Origin: Paraphaeosphaeria minitans | Lineage: Eukaryota > Ascomycota > Dothideomycetes > Pleosporales > Didymosphaeriaceae | NCBI GenBank assembly: GCA_015832175.1 | Contig: WJXW01000015.1 | Location: forward strand, 310,001-374,000 | Direction of reading: 5' to 3' | DNA: 64,000 bases | Shown here: positions 53,678-63,811 of the stretch, piece by piece | Numbering within the stretch: position 1 is the first letter of the stretch | Layout of the letters: each line of letters starts with the position of its first letter | Notes under the pieces: generated by a model | Seen by the model: only the letters and a program-made list of their open reading frames with translations | Told to the model about the DNA's origin: nothing | The model's database searches: none | Position numbers and translations under genes: made by a program

Positions 53678-55495
53678 CTATGCTTGACCAATTCCTTGAC
53701 ACTGATAGGATAAGGTGCTTTTCCTATTTGTGCAGGCTGCCGATTCGAACGGCTGGAAATCTAGCTCGAGATACCTGACGTCCCTGCGCATGTGCTCCGC
53801 AACGGTTTCGCGTGCCTGGTATCTCAAGTGCCGATTGGCACACACTGCTTGTGAATTAGTACGACCCGTGCATCCCATCGTAGATTAAGGGGCATACTGC
53901 AAATGGCAACCTTTCCCCTGCTCGTGTCCAGCGCGTCGCGAATAATTTGTGGTATATCTGGTTTCCCTCTGATTTCTGCGATCCGGCTACCTTGTCGCTT
54001 TTGGCGTACCAAAGGTCCTTCTTCGCCCAGCAGTTCATAGCTTCCGTATAAATAGACGTCTATAATCTGAATCTACATTCAGCTGTGCGTACATCGCACC
54101 CGTAAAGGGGTCTATACCTACATTTTCTCCGTGCGGGGCCGGCCGAACCCCGGGTCGGTCGGGGATGCTGCTTGTCCCTAGGCTTCTTTTAGTTTTCAAG
54201 TTTCCGTCGCCCAGCATACCCTCTAGGGGCTTATCTTCTATCAGCACGCCATCCATAACCTCCCCCACAAGATCCCGCTGGTCCTTGTTCTCCACGTGCC
54301 AGATAAGGAGCAGATCTCGGGTCTTGATTTCGGAGCGTTTGTAATCACGCACGATGCTTTGTATATAAGGCAAATGGCCAGCGATTCCGATGCCGCTAGC
54401 GAAGAGCACCACCGTCCCGAATTCTTTCAGGTCAAATCCGTACCCGTAAGGGCCTTCGACGAAGGCGTTGCCATTGCTTTTGCTTCCCTCGAAAAGACGC
54501 CTGGTAAACCCAGCTTGGGGCTGGATCCTCATTTCGATGGAGCCTTCGTTCTTCGAACTTGCTACCATGAAGGGATGGCGTTGGAAGATGGAAAAGAACC
54601 CAGGGTTGAACATTGTGAGGTAAGCGTATTGGCCAGGCTTAACTTTCCAAGGCCGAGGGAGCACGATCTCGACGCTCACAGAGTCGTGGATCTTCTTGAT
54701 GGAGACGCTGGTTCTCGGCTTAGTTATCGAGAAGTTGCGATAGATGAAAAGAAGGTTTCTATGAACCTGGGTTGCGACCCAAACACATGCACCTAGTATT
54801 GCCTGGATCCTAGCCATTCTGCTAGCCGTAGCAACATGAAACCACAGAGATACGGGTATCAATGTGAAGCAGCCGAAATGGATGACCCGGAACATCTCGT
54901 AGAGACGATTTCGGAATCCTGGCACGGCAGTGATGCACATTAAACTAAGGCACGAAAATCCCTAAGTGGCTTTAGCGAACGAGGGTGCTAAAGGCATGGC
55001 CACACTTACAGTTACTCCAGAGAGCGAAACTATTGTGGGGCTCCAGTCTTGTCTGCTCAGCTCTAAAATGGCATGGAGGGAGCCTTCGGTCAAAGCTACC
55101 ACACCAATTAGATAATGAACCTTGTGATAGCTTCTCAATGATATGCGGAGAGCGTCAGCCGCCAAACTTGCGCCTGGAAGGGATAGAATGAGGTTCGTCG
55201 CCAGTAGCGAAGCAGTCCGTCTGCTCAGTTCCTCTACAGAGCTTGTACCCAGGCCAGCACAAATGCCATTCGCGCTGATGAACGAAATGGCGAAGAAAAG
55301 ATCACGCCAGGAAGCCTGTCTTCGGCAGATCTTGGCGATACCTTTTGACGAATAAACCATATGTTTAAAGAAGGCGTCGGTGGACATGGAAGCTAGCCAG
55401 TGCATGAAGGAGTAGGCGTTAATACAAAGGGCAACCACGGTTGCTAGTCCAATCGCCGCTACGGTGTACCAGGCGGCGGTAGCTGAATGATCCAT
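53678..55495 (-). CDS. Ferric reductase (FRE-type)
   Basis: Model (minus): 55495-55010, 54961-54220, 54059-53863, 53815-53678; introns 48, 160 and 47 nt; exon sum 1563 nt, 520 aa. Start MDHSATAAWYTVAAIGL. The membrane part holds two haem-binding His pairs with the typical x13 spacing: H127-H141 and H190-H204. FAD-binding motif RHPFMVAS, then the NAD(P)H site FASGIGIAGHLPYI. Exon 3 continues ELLGEEGPLVRQ, EIRGKPDIPQIIRDAL and AICSMPLNLRWDARV, where CSMP stands at the usual C-G-P. FREs reduce Fe(III)/Cu(II) at the plasma membrane for uptake. The 160-nt intron is longer than all others; without it the frame would end at 54035. FRE genes are frequent Starship cargo. Confidence 0.8.
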
Positions 55496-55614
55496 GCTAT
55501 TCCGGCAGATCCTCAAGAGCTAAACCTGATTATATAGCATGCGAGCATGGCCAATGCGCACCAGCGCAACATAAATAGCTGGCCTCCGACCACCGCTAAC
55601 CGGCAGAAAATGGA

Positions 55615-56136
55615 ATGGCCTCCAAAAGGATGAAGCAAGAATCTTTTCGAAAGCGAAGGCACAATTTCATCCGCCGAGGCCATGAAATTAGTGAACGTTA
55701 CGATGTAGGCGTGTACATATGCATTCTCAAAGAGAATGGTCAATACTACGTGTATAATTCGCATCCCACTAAGGCTAACTGGCCGCCGACCTCGTCGCAC
55801 CTGGTGGGTCTCAAGACTAGCCCGAATTCTGTTACGCGTATGCTAATGCCTCAGTCATCTGCATACCCCGTGCCACAAATTAAAACACCTCAAGACTACA
55901 TAGGACAGGACGGAGGCAAAAAGTCGCTGCCACACAAACGCGTCTCCTCTTTACCTAGTCACTTACCCAAGCCTCCAGTTCCCGGATATGCGCAGGAAGG
56001 GATCTTTTCGGAAAGACAACTAGAGGGAGTGCAGAGGCAGAATAGCAGGTCAGAGGAAAAAACCTCGCTTGTCTCACATTCCACAAGCCCGTACCATGGG
56101 AGTGATCTGCAACGCCTGAATCTGCCGGTCTGCTAG
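55615..56136 (+). CDS. MADS-box-like small protein
   Basis: 173 aa, ATG 55615 (MASKRMKQESFRKRRHNFIR). The first 60 residues, RKRRHNFIRRGHEISERYDV then GVYICILKENGQYYVYNS, follow the degenerate MADS pattern in many short fungal proteins (F.KA.EL...C...V..I...G..+.YNS, then WPP). The rest is Ser/Pro-rich and probably disordered. DNA binding is possible but unproven. Divergent to the ferric reductase with 119 bp between starts. Confidence 0.55.
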   Translation: MASKRMKQESFRKRRHNFIRRGHEISERYDVGVYICILKENGQYYVYNSHPTKANWPPTSSHLVGLKTSPNSVTRMLMPQSSAYPVPQIKTPQDYIGQDGGKKSLPHKRVSSLPSHLPKPPVPGYAQEGIFSERQLEGVQRQNSRSEEKTSLVSHSTSPYHGSDLQRLNLPVC

Positions 56137-56199
56137 AAAGTAAGGCTTACTAAAGGTGATGGTATCGCTTTATAGCGACTAGGTAGTTGCGTTCCAGCA

Positions 56200-56207
56200 T
56201 ATATAAA
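56200..56207 (+). promoter_or_regulatory. TATA box of the 499-aa gene
   Basis: TATATAAA lies 60 nt before ATG 56260; the clearest core promoter in the window. Confidence 0.6.
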
Positions 56208-56259
56208 GGGGATCGCAGACAGATATAGTGTTAGTTAGAATGAAACTAAACATCTCACT

Positions 56260-57759
56260 ATGAGCCCCGTCAGTCAAAGAGTCAAACCCGCGTCAGTGAT
56301 TGGAAAGGAGCCGAAGACTCGCGGCCAGAAGAAAGCAGCAAACTCTGGCCTTATGCAAGAATACCAAAATCTTCAAAAGCAACGAAAAGGAATAATTAGT
56401 GAAGGCAAATTGCTAGAGGCAGCAATAAATACAGGTCAAGGAGAACCTGGGGATGAAGATCAAATTAAGGTTCTACATCAGCAACTGGAAGAGGTGGACA
56501 AGAAGATTGCCAAGCTTGAAACACAGGCAGATAGTAGTCTTTTAACACGAGATAAAGGGAAAGATGTCTCGGCGCCAGCGGGGAACGTAAATGCCACAGA
56601 AAATGTCTCAGCGCAGACGGAGTATGGAAATGCCACAGAAGATATCCCCGCACCGACAGTCAGTGGACAAGGTACCATGATGGAAATTGATACTGTACAA
56701 CCCACAAATGTTAAGCCGGAAGAGTCCAGGAACCATCAAATTAATCGGCCTACAAAGAGTCTCGTAGATGATCTTAATATGACATGGGACGTTGACGTGG
56801 AAACCCAGCACAATGAGTCTTCGCTTCGGGATCTCTATAGACAGGTCTTCGGCCACCTTTGCAGGAACTCCACCACAAGATATTGCGTCCGTTTCGGATC
56901 GGCTGCTGCTTACAGTGCCAAGTTCGAATCGACACTTCCACCCAACTCCACCTACAGGGGAAGCAGAGATGTTACGCAACGCAGCAACCGCATCGTAGAG
57001 AAGATTGTGCAGCTGCATAGAGACAAGAAAGAACAACTTCCCATGGAGATACTTAGCAAAGTCCAGATCTTGTGTGTCTACTGGGATTCCAAAACTGGTC
57101 TGGGACACGAGGCAGAGATTGATGTGTTAGATCCAGACTTTCAAGGCAGACGGCCAAACACACGGTGCTTTATCTATCTCGACCCCACTCTCTATGCAAA
57201 GTACAACATAGAGAATAAGAGTGGTTACAGCCACGAGACTCGATCGATAATGAAACTTTGCGTGGAAGGAAACGATGACTGGCAAAAGTCTATCACCTTC
57301 TACAATATCGCGGTCAGGCTTGAGAACAATTTCGAGACGCATTGTATGCAAGGGAGGCCGGGAAGGCCTGAACCACTCTGTGAGTTGCTGGATGAGAGAG
57401 TAAGGGGATCTCGACGCTCGGTATCGCGCTATGTCAGTGTCGAACCGTCGAGCCCTCGCCAGCAAACGCCTCGCCGACAAACGCCCCGTCAGCAAAATCC
57501 CCGTCAGCAAACTCCCCGTCGCTCACCTCCCCGCCAGAAAACGCCTATGTTAGGTCAACTTCAATCACACCCACCCGAATCTCAGCATAGGAGAAGTTCG
57601 AGTTCAATGACACCGAAAGAGAAATTTCACCGAGAATTTCTCGAACTCTTTGAATTGGGAGACGACGTGACATTTGAGGATCTGTCAGAAAAGCAACAGA
57701 TTTTATACCCTGCTCAATTTACGAAATGGAAAGCAGTTAACCTTCCAAATACAGAATGA
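56260..57759 (+). CDS. Unknown 499-aa protein, coiled coil plus PRQQTPR repeats
   Basis: Single exon, ATG 56260. Residues about 28-95: coiled coil (QEYQNLQKQRKGIISEGKLL.. EDQIKVLHQQLEEVDKKIAK). About 100-165: Ala/Thr/Asn-rich linker with repeats (SAPAGNVNATEN.. SAQTEYGNATED.. PAPTVSG). About 175-360: a folded region (SLRDLYRQVFGHLCRNSTTR.. VQILCVYWDSKTGLGHEAEI) with no recognised name. About 385-430: basic PRQQTPRR repeats, then a C-terminal module (KFHREFLELFELGDDVTFED). A nuclear protein is likely from composition. Confidence 0.6.
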   Translation: MSPVSQRVKPASVIGKEPKTRGQKKAANSGLMQEYQNLQKQRKGIISEGKLLEAAINTGQGEPGDEDQIKVLHQQLEEVDKKIAKLETQADSSLLTRDKGKDVSAPAGNVNATENVSAQTEYGNATEDIPAPTVSGQGTMMEIDTVQPTNVKPEESRNHQINRPTKSLVDDLNMTWDVDVETQHNESSLRDLYRQVFGHLCRNSTTRYCVRFGSAAAYSAKFESTLPPNSTYRGSRDVTQRSNRIVEKIVQLHRDKKEQLPMEILSKVQILCVYWDSKTGLGHEAEIDVLDPDFQGRRPNTRCFIYLDPTLYAKYNIENKSGYSHETRSIMKLCVEGNDDWQKSITFYNIAVRLENNFETHCMQGRPGRPEPLCELLDERVRGSRRSVSRYVSVEPSSPRQQTPRRQTPRQQNPRQQTPRRSPPRQKTPMLGQLQSHPPESQHRRSSSSMTPKEKFHREFLELFELGDDVTFEDLSEKQQILYPAQFTKWKAVNLPNTE

Positions 57760-58061
57760 ACAGAAAGGTAGATTTGAACGGTTTATGGCTCTTACTCTAT
57801 TACGTGGTCTCTTATCCTAATTAACTCGCGCCTCGCCTTTGTAAGTGTGCTATACCTACTGAGGACTAACATAGTATAGCCTTAGTTCAGGTCTACAAAT
57901 TTCTTTGCGTGCTATCTAGATAGTCCTCCCGCTACAATATCAATATATAGTGAAGAAACAAAATTACGATCCGTTGAGAGTGAACATTCCTTTCGCGAGA
58001 ACCACTCACTTCTTTAATATCCGAGCTACCCTACGACATGAGCCGCATTTCTAACTAGTTA
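57760..58061. other. Intergenic, nothing recognised
   Basis: About 300 bp AT-rich spacer before the MITE. Confidence 0.5.
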
Positions 58062-59054
58062 ACTTCTATCCCCGCGTAGCGGGACACCCTGTGTGGCGGG
58101 ACGCTTTTTCGCCCGGACCTTCGGCATCAGGCCAGCGCCACTGCACGAATTTAAGCTTAGTGCGCATTAATTCTGCAGCTGCCGCTCTCCTAGCATGTTA
58201 GCCTCCGACAAAGAAGAACCTCAGTTCAATCCTTTAATTCTCCCTACATATGCGCTGTTCCCACACCACAACATTAATTGATAGCCTAGATCTCAAAGAT
58301 TAGGACCGCAGGCTGTAGAAGTTGACTTAAGGTGAGGAATGTGCCTTCCGGCAGTTTCTCCGTGCAAACAGTAAGATTGCCAAAACTCGCCTACGCGGAC
58401 ATAATCCGGCACCTCTGGCTTGTATCTTCACACGAACATTGGCCCTATCGGGATCATAGGTCCATAAGATTTCCCTCCATTTCTATCCGTTGCTGAACCT
58501 CAGTATCTAGGCCTAGCTTTGAGCGCAAATGATGTGTGGATAAGGCGTGATTCACAGAACCTTGTGTGGCTACCCTCGGAATATCGACCATTTTCCTCAG
58601 CCGTATCAGGGAAGATGGTTGGCGTTGGCGTTGGGAATGGAAGAGTTTGGATATGTACCACTCGGCTTGACACAATTCAAGTGCGGTGGAAGGAGATCGA
58701 AGATGAAAACGTACAGGTCCTAGAGGTGAAGGAGGCGACCGGGAAATCAAAACTGCAAAGCTTCAGTCAAAACGCAAGAATGATACCTCTAAGAGAGAAC
58801 TCCCACTGGGATCCGCTGTTGCAAACAAACAGGGGGGTACTTGGAGAGGGTTGATACATGCCATGGATAGAACGAATGATAGCTAGACCGACTCTGCATT
58901 CTGCCTGATCGGAGGGTACCAAACTTACGGAACAACAGCTGCAGAATCGATGCCCGTCAAGCTTGGCCTTGTATAAGTAGTGTGCGAGGATTCGAAGGTC
59001 CGGAACGAGAAGTGTCCCGCCAAACAGGGTGTCCCGTTACGTAGGGATGGACGT
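58062..59054. mobile_element. MITE of the GAGACAC family with captured gene fragment (993 bp)
   Basis: Left end (TA, then ACTTCTATCCCCGCGTAGCG, GGACACCCTGTGTGGCGGGAC) and inverted right end (GTGTCCCGCC.. GGGATGGACGT, then TA). The GGACCTTCG box is present at both ends. Internal blocks match the 14.8-kb and 25-kb copies (TTAAGGTGAGGAATGT; GAACCTCAGTT). The extra length is due to a WD40-protein piece in the middle. Confidence 0.75.
58519..58854 (+). pseudogene. WD40 C-terminal fragment inside the MITE
   Basis: The open frame reads NLVWLPSEYRPFSSAVSGKM, VGVGVGNGRVWICTT. LWLP.EYRP..SAVSG..V..G.G.GRVWIC is the usual ending of fungal NACHT-WD40 (HET-type NLR) proteins, following the last beta-propeller blade. 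About 45 residues are recognisable; the rest is MITE sequence. Confidence 0.65.
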
Positions 59055-59401
59055 TAGTTAGTTAGTTATACAGCCCCGCAAGCGGAAAAGCGCTTACGAA
59101 GAGGAACATCCTCGCAGTGTGCAGAGGAAGCAGTTTGTTCTCTTTCAACCCCAGGAAGTAGCTTCGAGGCGCTACTCTTCGGCGCTACGGTCCGGTCCGG
59201 CCCGGCCCGGCCCCTAGTGTGGACATGGGAAAGGATTCGCTACTCAACATCTACCGCCGAGATGATACGGAACCCCGGGAGTGTTAACGTATCTAGGCAA
59301 GTGTTATATCCAGCCCGTCGCAATCTGTCCTTGATATTTATCCACAAATCCTACCGTCGACGCGCATACCGGTTTTGTTCTCTCCTGCGCTCACCGCGAT
59401 C
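59055..59401. other. Upstream region of the mucin-like gene
   Basis: Holds a CGGTCCGGTCCGGCCCGGCC-type GC run near 59188-59212; a short first exon with a signal peptide could hide here, but I could not identify it. Confidence 0.4.
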
Positions 59402-61111
59402 ATGACTATGAGTGTTCAATCTTGGAACAACTCAGTCGCCAAACATGTGGTAGAAGCACACAATATTAGTAGTGGACAGTTACGTCCTACACTGCTGCTA
59501 TCATCTAGACCAGAAACGCTAGAAGTCGTGACGTTTCTCTCCTCTGGGGAGAAGCAGTCGGCACCCTTCTTCCCTACCCCATCACAAACTTTGCAGCAGG
59601 TAAGCGGCGGGGTCCTGCCTTCGGCAAACCTGACATCCTGGACCGCACTCTCCAGAGGCACAGCAAATACAACCCCAGTATTCTTTTTCGCGTCCAGTGT
59701 TGAAATTCCTGGAATTGCGGGTCTCTCCAATATCTCAGACGGACGATCGTTGCTAGTACAGGCGACACAAACAAGCGCTAGCATATTAGGAGCCTCAATT
59801 GTACCAACGTTGCGACCAACAACAACCATAGTGACCACGACTCAGAATCTTTCCAATATTGTCCGATTCTCATCTTCTACCAGGATAATAAGCGTCACTA
59901 TTCATCAGGCTCAAGCACTGACGCTGCCCAGCTTGACAGCAACAGCGTTAATTAGCAACCTACTTTCTCCTGTCGCCACTTTACTAGTTCCAGGCTCGTC
60001 TAACCAGACTCGAGCCTTCACCAATACATCAGGCTTAGCAACAGTATCAAGCACAGGTAACCTGCCCACCGGAAACACTTCCAGAACTACCAGCACTTCT
60101 GCCCAGACGGTATATGTCGCTTCCTTTTCATTTAGCCCAGTTACGGTAGATACTTATCAGGCTTCGTTCATCCTCCTGTCTGGGCTTCATAATGCGACGA
60201 GTTCCTCTAGTACGATACAATCCAAGACGCCAGCCTTCGCCGCCAATGTTCCAAAACCCTCCACTCTATCTATCAGTATCCTCTCAGGCGACAATGCAAC
60301 CTCGGGGTCTTTCACAGTAGCTCCTACAAGCTTTACTACGAGTCAGACTACTATCTTACCCATAGACTCATCGGTTGCAGCGGAACCCGTTTTCAAAGAA
60401 ACTAAGGCCGCTCCGCTTACAAAACAGCAAACGGCAGGCGTTGCTGTCGCAGGTGCGACTTGTTTAATTACAGCTCTCCTTATTGCCGTATTCTTCGCCC
60501 GACGCCGTTGGGGAAATAAAAAGAGGCGGGGAAGTACTGCGCATGAATATAAGGAGCTTAAAGGAGGTGGAGATGATACTGAGATCGGGGGCACGATTTG
60601 TGCTAATTCTCTCAAAGCAGCTGCTCACACGAGACACCCAAGAAGTGGTCACATTAGCGGATATGGAGATCCGGTGAAAAACATGAAAAACCAATACGCT
60701 CAAATGGTTATCGAGCGGATAGTGTCAGTCCAGCACCCATCCATGTTTTCAGATGGGTGCAACGCTCCATTCTTTACCCCGTATCACAGCGACCTTCTCC
60801 CTGAAATCCTACCACCATCCAGCACCCATTCTACAGTGCCAGCGCAGACGCAGTCCCACATGTCCTCTTCAAGTCATTGTGGTGCGTTGATACTTGGCAA
60901 CGCCTCCCCTTACCATTCCAATGGTTCACGTACTATCCTCGCACCGACGCGTCCTACTTCTGCCCAACCAATCTATATAGGCTGGAATGACATTAAATCA
61001 GATGGTCATATAACTGGTTCGGATCTCCTTGGTTCCGCACCAGCGGATGGTGGCTGTCTATTCGGCTCCTCGTCTCCCTCTACGAAGAACCTAAAAAGCC
61101 CTATCGGCTGA
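59402..61111 (+). CDS. Mucin-like single-pass membrane protein
   Basis: 569 aa from ATG 59402 (MTMSVQSWNNSVAKHV). Residues about 1-345 are Ser/Thr-rich with scattered N-x-S/T sites (for example NTSGLATVSSTG, NTSRTTSTSAQTV), fitting heavy glycosylation. One membrane helix follows (TAGVAVAGATCLITALLIAV then FFARRRWGNKKRRG), with a basic stop-transfer and a cytoplasmic tail of about 190 residues. This layout matches Wsc/Mid2/Axl2-like surface sensors or adhesin-type proteins, but no WSC domain is seen. No signal peptide at this start, so an upstream exon may be missing. Confidence 0.6.
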   Translation: MTMSVQSWNNSVAKHVVEAHNISSGQLRPTLLLSSRPETLEVVTFLSSGEKQSAPFFPTPSQTLQQVSGGVLPSANLTSWTALSRGTANTTPVFFFASSVEIPGIAGLSNISDGRSLLVQATQTSASILGASIVPTLRPTTTIVTTTQNLSNIVRFSSSTRIISVTIHQAQALTLPSLTATALISNLLSPVATLLVPGSSNQTRAFTNTSGLATVSSTGNLPTGNTSRTTSTSAQTVYVASFSFSPVTVDTYQASFILLSGLHNATSSSSTIQSKTPAFAANVPKPSTLSISILSGDNATSGSFTVAPTSFTTSQTTILPIDSSVAAEPVFKETKAAPLTKQQTAGVAVAGATCLITALLIAVFFARRRWGNKKRRGSTAHEYKELKGGGDDTEIGGTICANSLKAAAHTRHPRSGHISGYGDPVKNMKNQYAQMVIERIVSVQHPSMFSDGCNAPFFTPYHSDLLPEILPPSSTHSTVPAQTQSHMSSSSHCGALILGNASPYHSNGSRTILAPTRPTSAQPIYIGWNDIKSDGHITGSDLLGSAPADGGCLFGSSSPSTKNLKSPIG

Positions 61112-61446
61112 AAAGTCTTCATCATATCGGAGAAAATATACCAGTATTAAGATACGAAGCACATTGCACGTATGGGCGCTCACAGATAATCTACACACAT
61201 TCTGTAGCTTATAGATAACACAACCTCAATTCCAATCCCACAATCTGTTTTATTGCATATTGTCCGTTATGCTTACCGCGACAAACTTTAATACCTAGGT
61301 ATAAGCCTTATCTGTTTCTTAATTCGAAACTGCCAAGAGCCCTCTAGCAAGTGGGTTGGGTTGTGGCGCAAGTTCAGACTATTTTGTTTGTCCTTAAATA
61401 CTACTAACTAGAAGTTGTCTCGACCTCCTCTATCCTTCTCCTAAAA
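61112..61446. other. Intergenic, nothing recognised
   Basis: No gene or repeat recognised. Confidence 0.45.
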
Positions 61447-61449
61447 GTG

Positions 61450-61827
61450 CTGCGCGCACTTAGCCCGTCTCGCGCATCTAGTCCCTCTTACGCACATAAT
61501 TCACCTATAAGTGCGGCTTCCCACACACCAAAGACAAAGATAACAGATCTTCGTAAAACACTTGCCTACGGCGACTTTACAGCCTGCTGCATCGCGTTCA
61601 ATGATGTTCTTCGCACCTATAGACGACAATATCGTTTCGAAGACCTTTGTAGAACAGACCTCTGGGATTGGAAATCACCCAAAGATCAAGATGGGGTAAA
61701 ACAGATAACAGCTGCTTTTCTGGATAAAGATGGATATAGTGAATTATATTGGCCAAGTGATCCTACGGCATCTAACTTCAACTCGCTTCGATATTTAACG
61801 GATCACGCATTGCAAGACTCTTATTAA
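61450..61827 (+). CDS. Hypothetical protein fragment
   Basis: About 125 residues open without an ATG near the start (..LSPSRASSPSYAHNSPISA); likely a last exon or a remnant. Ser-rich start, then a folded-looking DLRKTLAYGDFTACCIAFND and YRRQYRFEDLCRTDLWDWKS. Not recognised. Confidence 0.35.
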   Translation: MRALSPSRASSPSYAHNSPISAASHTPKTKITDLRKTLAYGDFTACCIAFNDVLRTYRRQYRFEDLCRTDLWDWKSPKDQDGVKQITAAFLDKDGYSELYWPSDPTASNFNSLRYLTDHALQDSY

Positions 61828-61935
61828 TAATTTATGCAAGGCTGACACATCTAGCATCACTTAAACTAAGAGACAGCTTATCTTTCGATTAAATATCCAA
61901 CAATACCGAAAAGAAAGATACAAGAAGGGGTTACA

Positions 61936-62633
61936 TTAAGTGGCAGCTGACGTATACCATCCACGCGTTACGCTGTATCTTCCGTAAACAACGTCCCATA
62001 TATCCAGTTTCAGTCCTACCGCACCTACTTGAAGGCAGATCTTTTCCCCACCAACTTCTTGGCGTAGCTGGAACTTATGCAGAATGCCTGTGCACATAAG
62101 TCCTAATTCACTAAAAACCATCACCTCCGCTCGTATTAAGGACGTCATCTGGAATACGATGTTTGCCTTCCCAGCTTCTCTTTTAACCCGTTCTAGGATG
62201 TTGCAAAATATCTGCTTATCGTTCGATGGCTCGTGGTGGATTTCACAGTAGTTGGACAAGATGTTTGCAACTTCGGGGAACTCATATTGCTGATATGGCA
62301 CCACTGAGAGTTTTTCGGCGTAACAGATTGGAAAGGAGACTTTGTAGCCTTGGAATTGAATCGTTTTGGTGCTAGCCTGGTAATTTGGGAGCATCGACGG
62401 CTGGTTCGTAACTGGTGTAGTCGAGATGGCAGCAAGATTGGGAGAACATGACGTTTGGGACATAGCTGGAAATGCGGAGCCATTCGACTGGAAAGTAGCG
62501 AAAAGAGATGGTGTTTGAGGTGGTAGTGAAAACGCCAATGTGCCTAGGATTTGTGTAAGCTTTGAAGCTGTAACGTGTCCATATCTTAGGTAAATGAAGC
62601 CTCACCTAATGTTGGTATAGTAGGAACAGACAT
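61936..62633 (-). CDS. Unknown 211-aa protein
   Basis: Exons 62633-62606 and 62543-61936, 62-nt intron with GTGAGG donor and TCCTAG acceptor; exon sum 636 nt. The first exon gives MSVPTIPTLG and continues TLAFSLPPQTPSLFATF. The C-terminal 130 residues look folded: YKVSFPICYAEKLSVVPYQQ, KQIFCNILERVKREAGKANI. No named family. The splice restores an ATG start that the long frame alone lacks, which supports it. Confidence 0.6.
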
Positions 62634-62776
62634 TATTCTGTATTTTGGTCCTGTCTATGGTATGCTAGTGGGAGCATGGCGCGAACTTAAGTATTGCCCA
62701 TGGTAGAGTGGCGACGCATTTTCTTATCTGGGTAGACTGCTGGTTGTGTAAGGGCTACGGAGGGCACTGCCTTGAT

Positions 62777-62808
<32 letters not shown>

Positions 62809-63811
62809 AGGACGCTATCGCCGTTTCGGCTCACCTTGCGTGATGAGGTTTGGTCTGATGAGACGATGCCTACCGTACAGCCGACGAAGCACCATGGCGC
62901 GACTACTACGCATGGCCCTACAGCTGCAGACGGACATGCGTTAGTTCCTTAGCGGTACGAAGTTCTACTTAGTTGGCCCCTAAGACGCCCTTATAAGGGC
63001 TCCGGCACTATCAGACGGGAAGCAACAACTCTCTAATATGGATTGTCGGCTTGCTCGGCTGCAAAACTCATCATCTTTGGGCGTGGTTCGGCGAGAGGCT
63101 TCGTTCACCCTGCTCTCGCTTACGGAGAAATGGCATAGAGTTAGGGTGGTGAGGTGTGGGTAATCTGCCCATCTGGTCACGCCAACACTTTCAGCCGGGC
63201 TTTATCCCAGGAACGCGGTGTCGATGCGTTCATGAGACACCAGTAAGGCATTCTTGAGAAATCAGCAACCCTTTCTAGGCACTCATTTATCATGCGAGCT
63301 GCCTGGTAGGATAGGAGCTCCTTGGCTCGTTTAGCAGTGAAAGGTATTGAAACACTAGTCGATGGCAGTGCTGAGGGTGAAGTTAAGGGGGGAAGGATGC
63401 AAAAGGCCCTGTTAAGGATAACGCCTACCCAGTGGAGCCGATGGCATACGAGCAAGGTGTAGGCCGAACAAATACACTGTTAGTTAGAGGAAGCTTGATG
63501 CTTTGGGCATGCGCTACGCTCCGCCTCTGGTCTGAGATACTGGGCGACTAGGAGAGTAAGGAGGGGATAGTAATGTAGAGCAATCCTAGCTTATCGTGCA
63601 GGACACGGCTCAGTGAAAACCAGGGTGCAGAAGTCTGTTATAGGACAATTCGAGCCTGCTCCGTGGGGACCCCGTGGCCTAAGTAACATGGACGACCCTG
63701 CGGCTGCAGGTAGAGTTGTGACGCATCTTGTTAGCGTTGGGAAGTGGTGCGTGGCTTGTCACTAAGATACCGTCACAAGTAGCCTACCCTGACCTGTTAA
63801 TGGAGGAAACA
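62634..63811. other. 1.2 kb intergenic region with poly-G
   Basis: Besides the poly-G run I see no supported gene; short minus-strand frames at 62980-63455 have no domain. Confidence 0.45.
62777..62807 (+). repeat. 31-nt poly-G tract
   Basis: An unbroken run of 31 G. It could form G-quadruplex structures; the exact length may be unreliable because homopolymers are hard to sequence. Confidence 0.9.
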
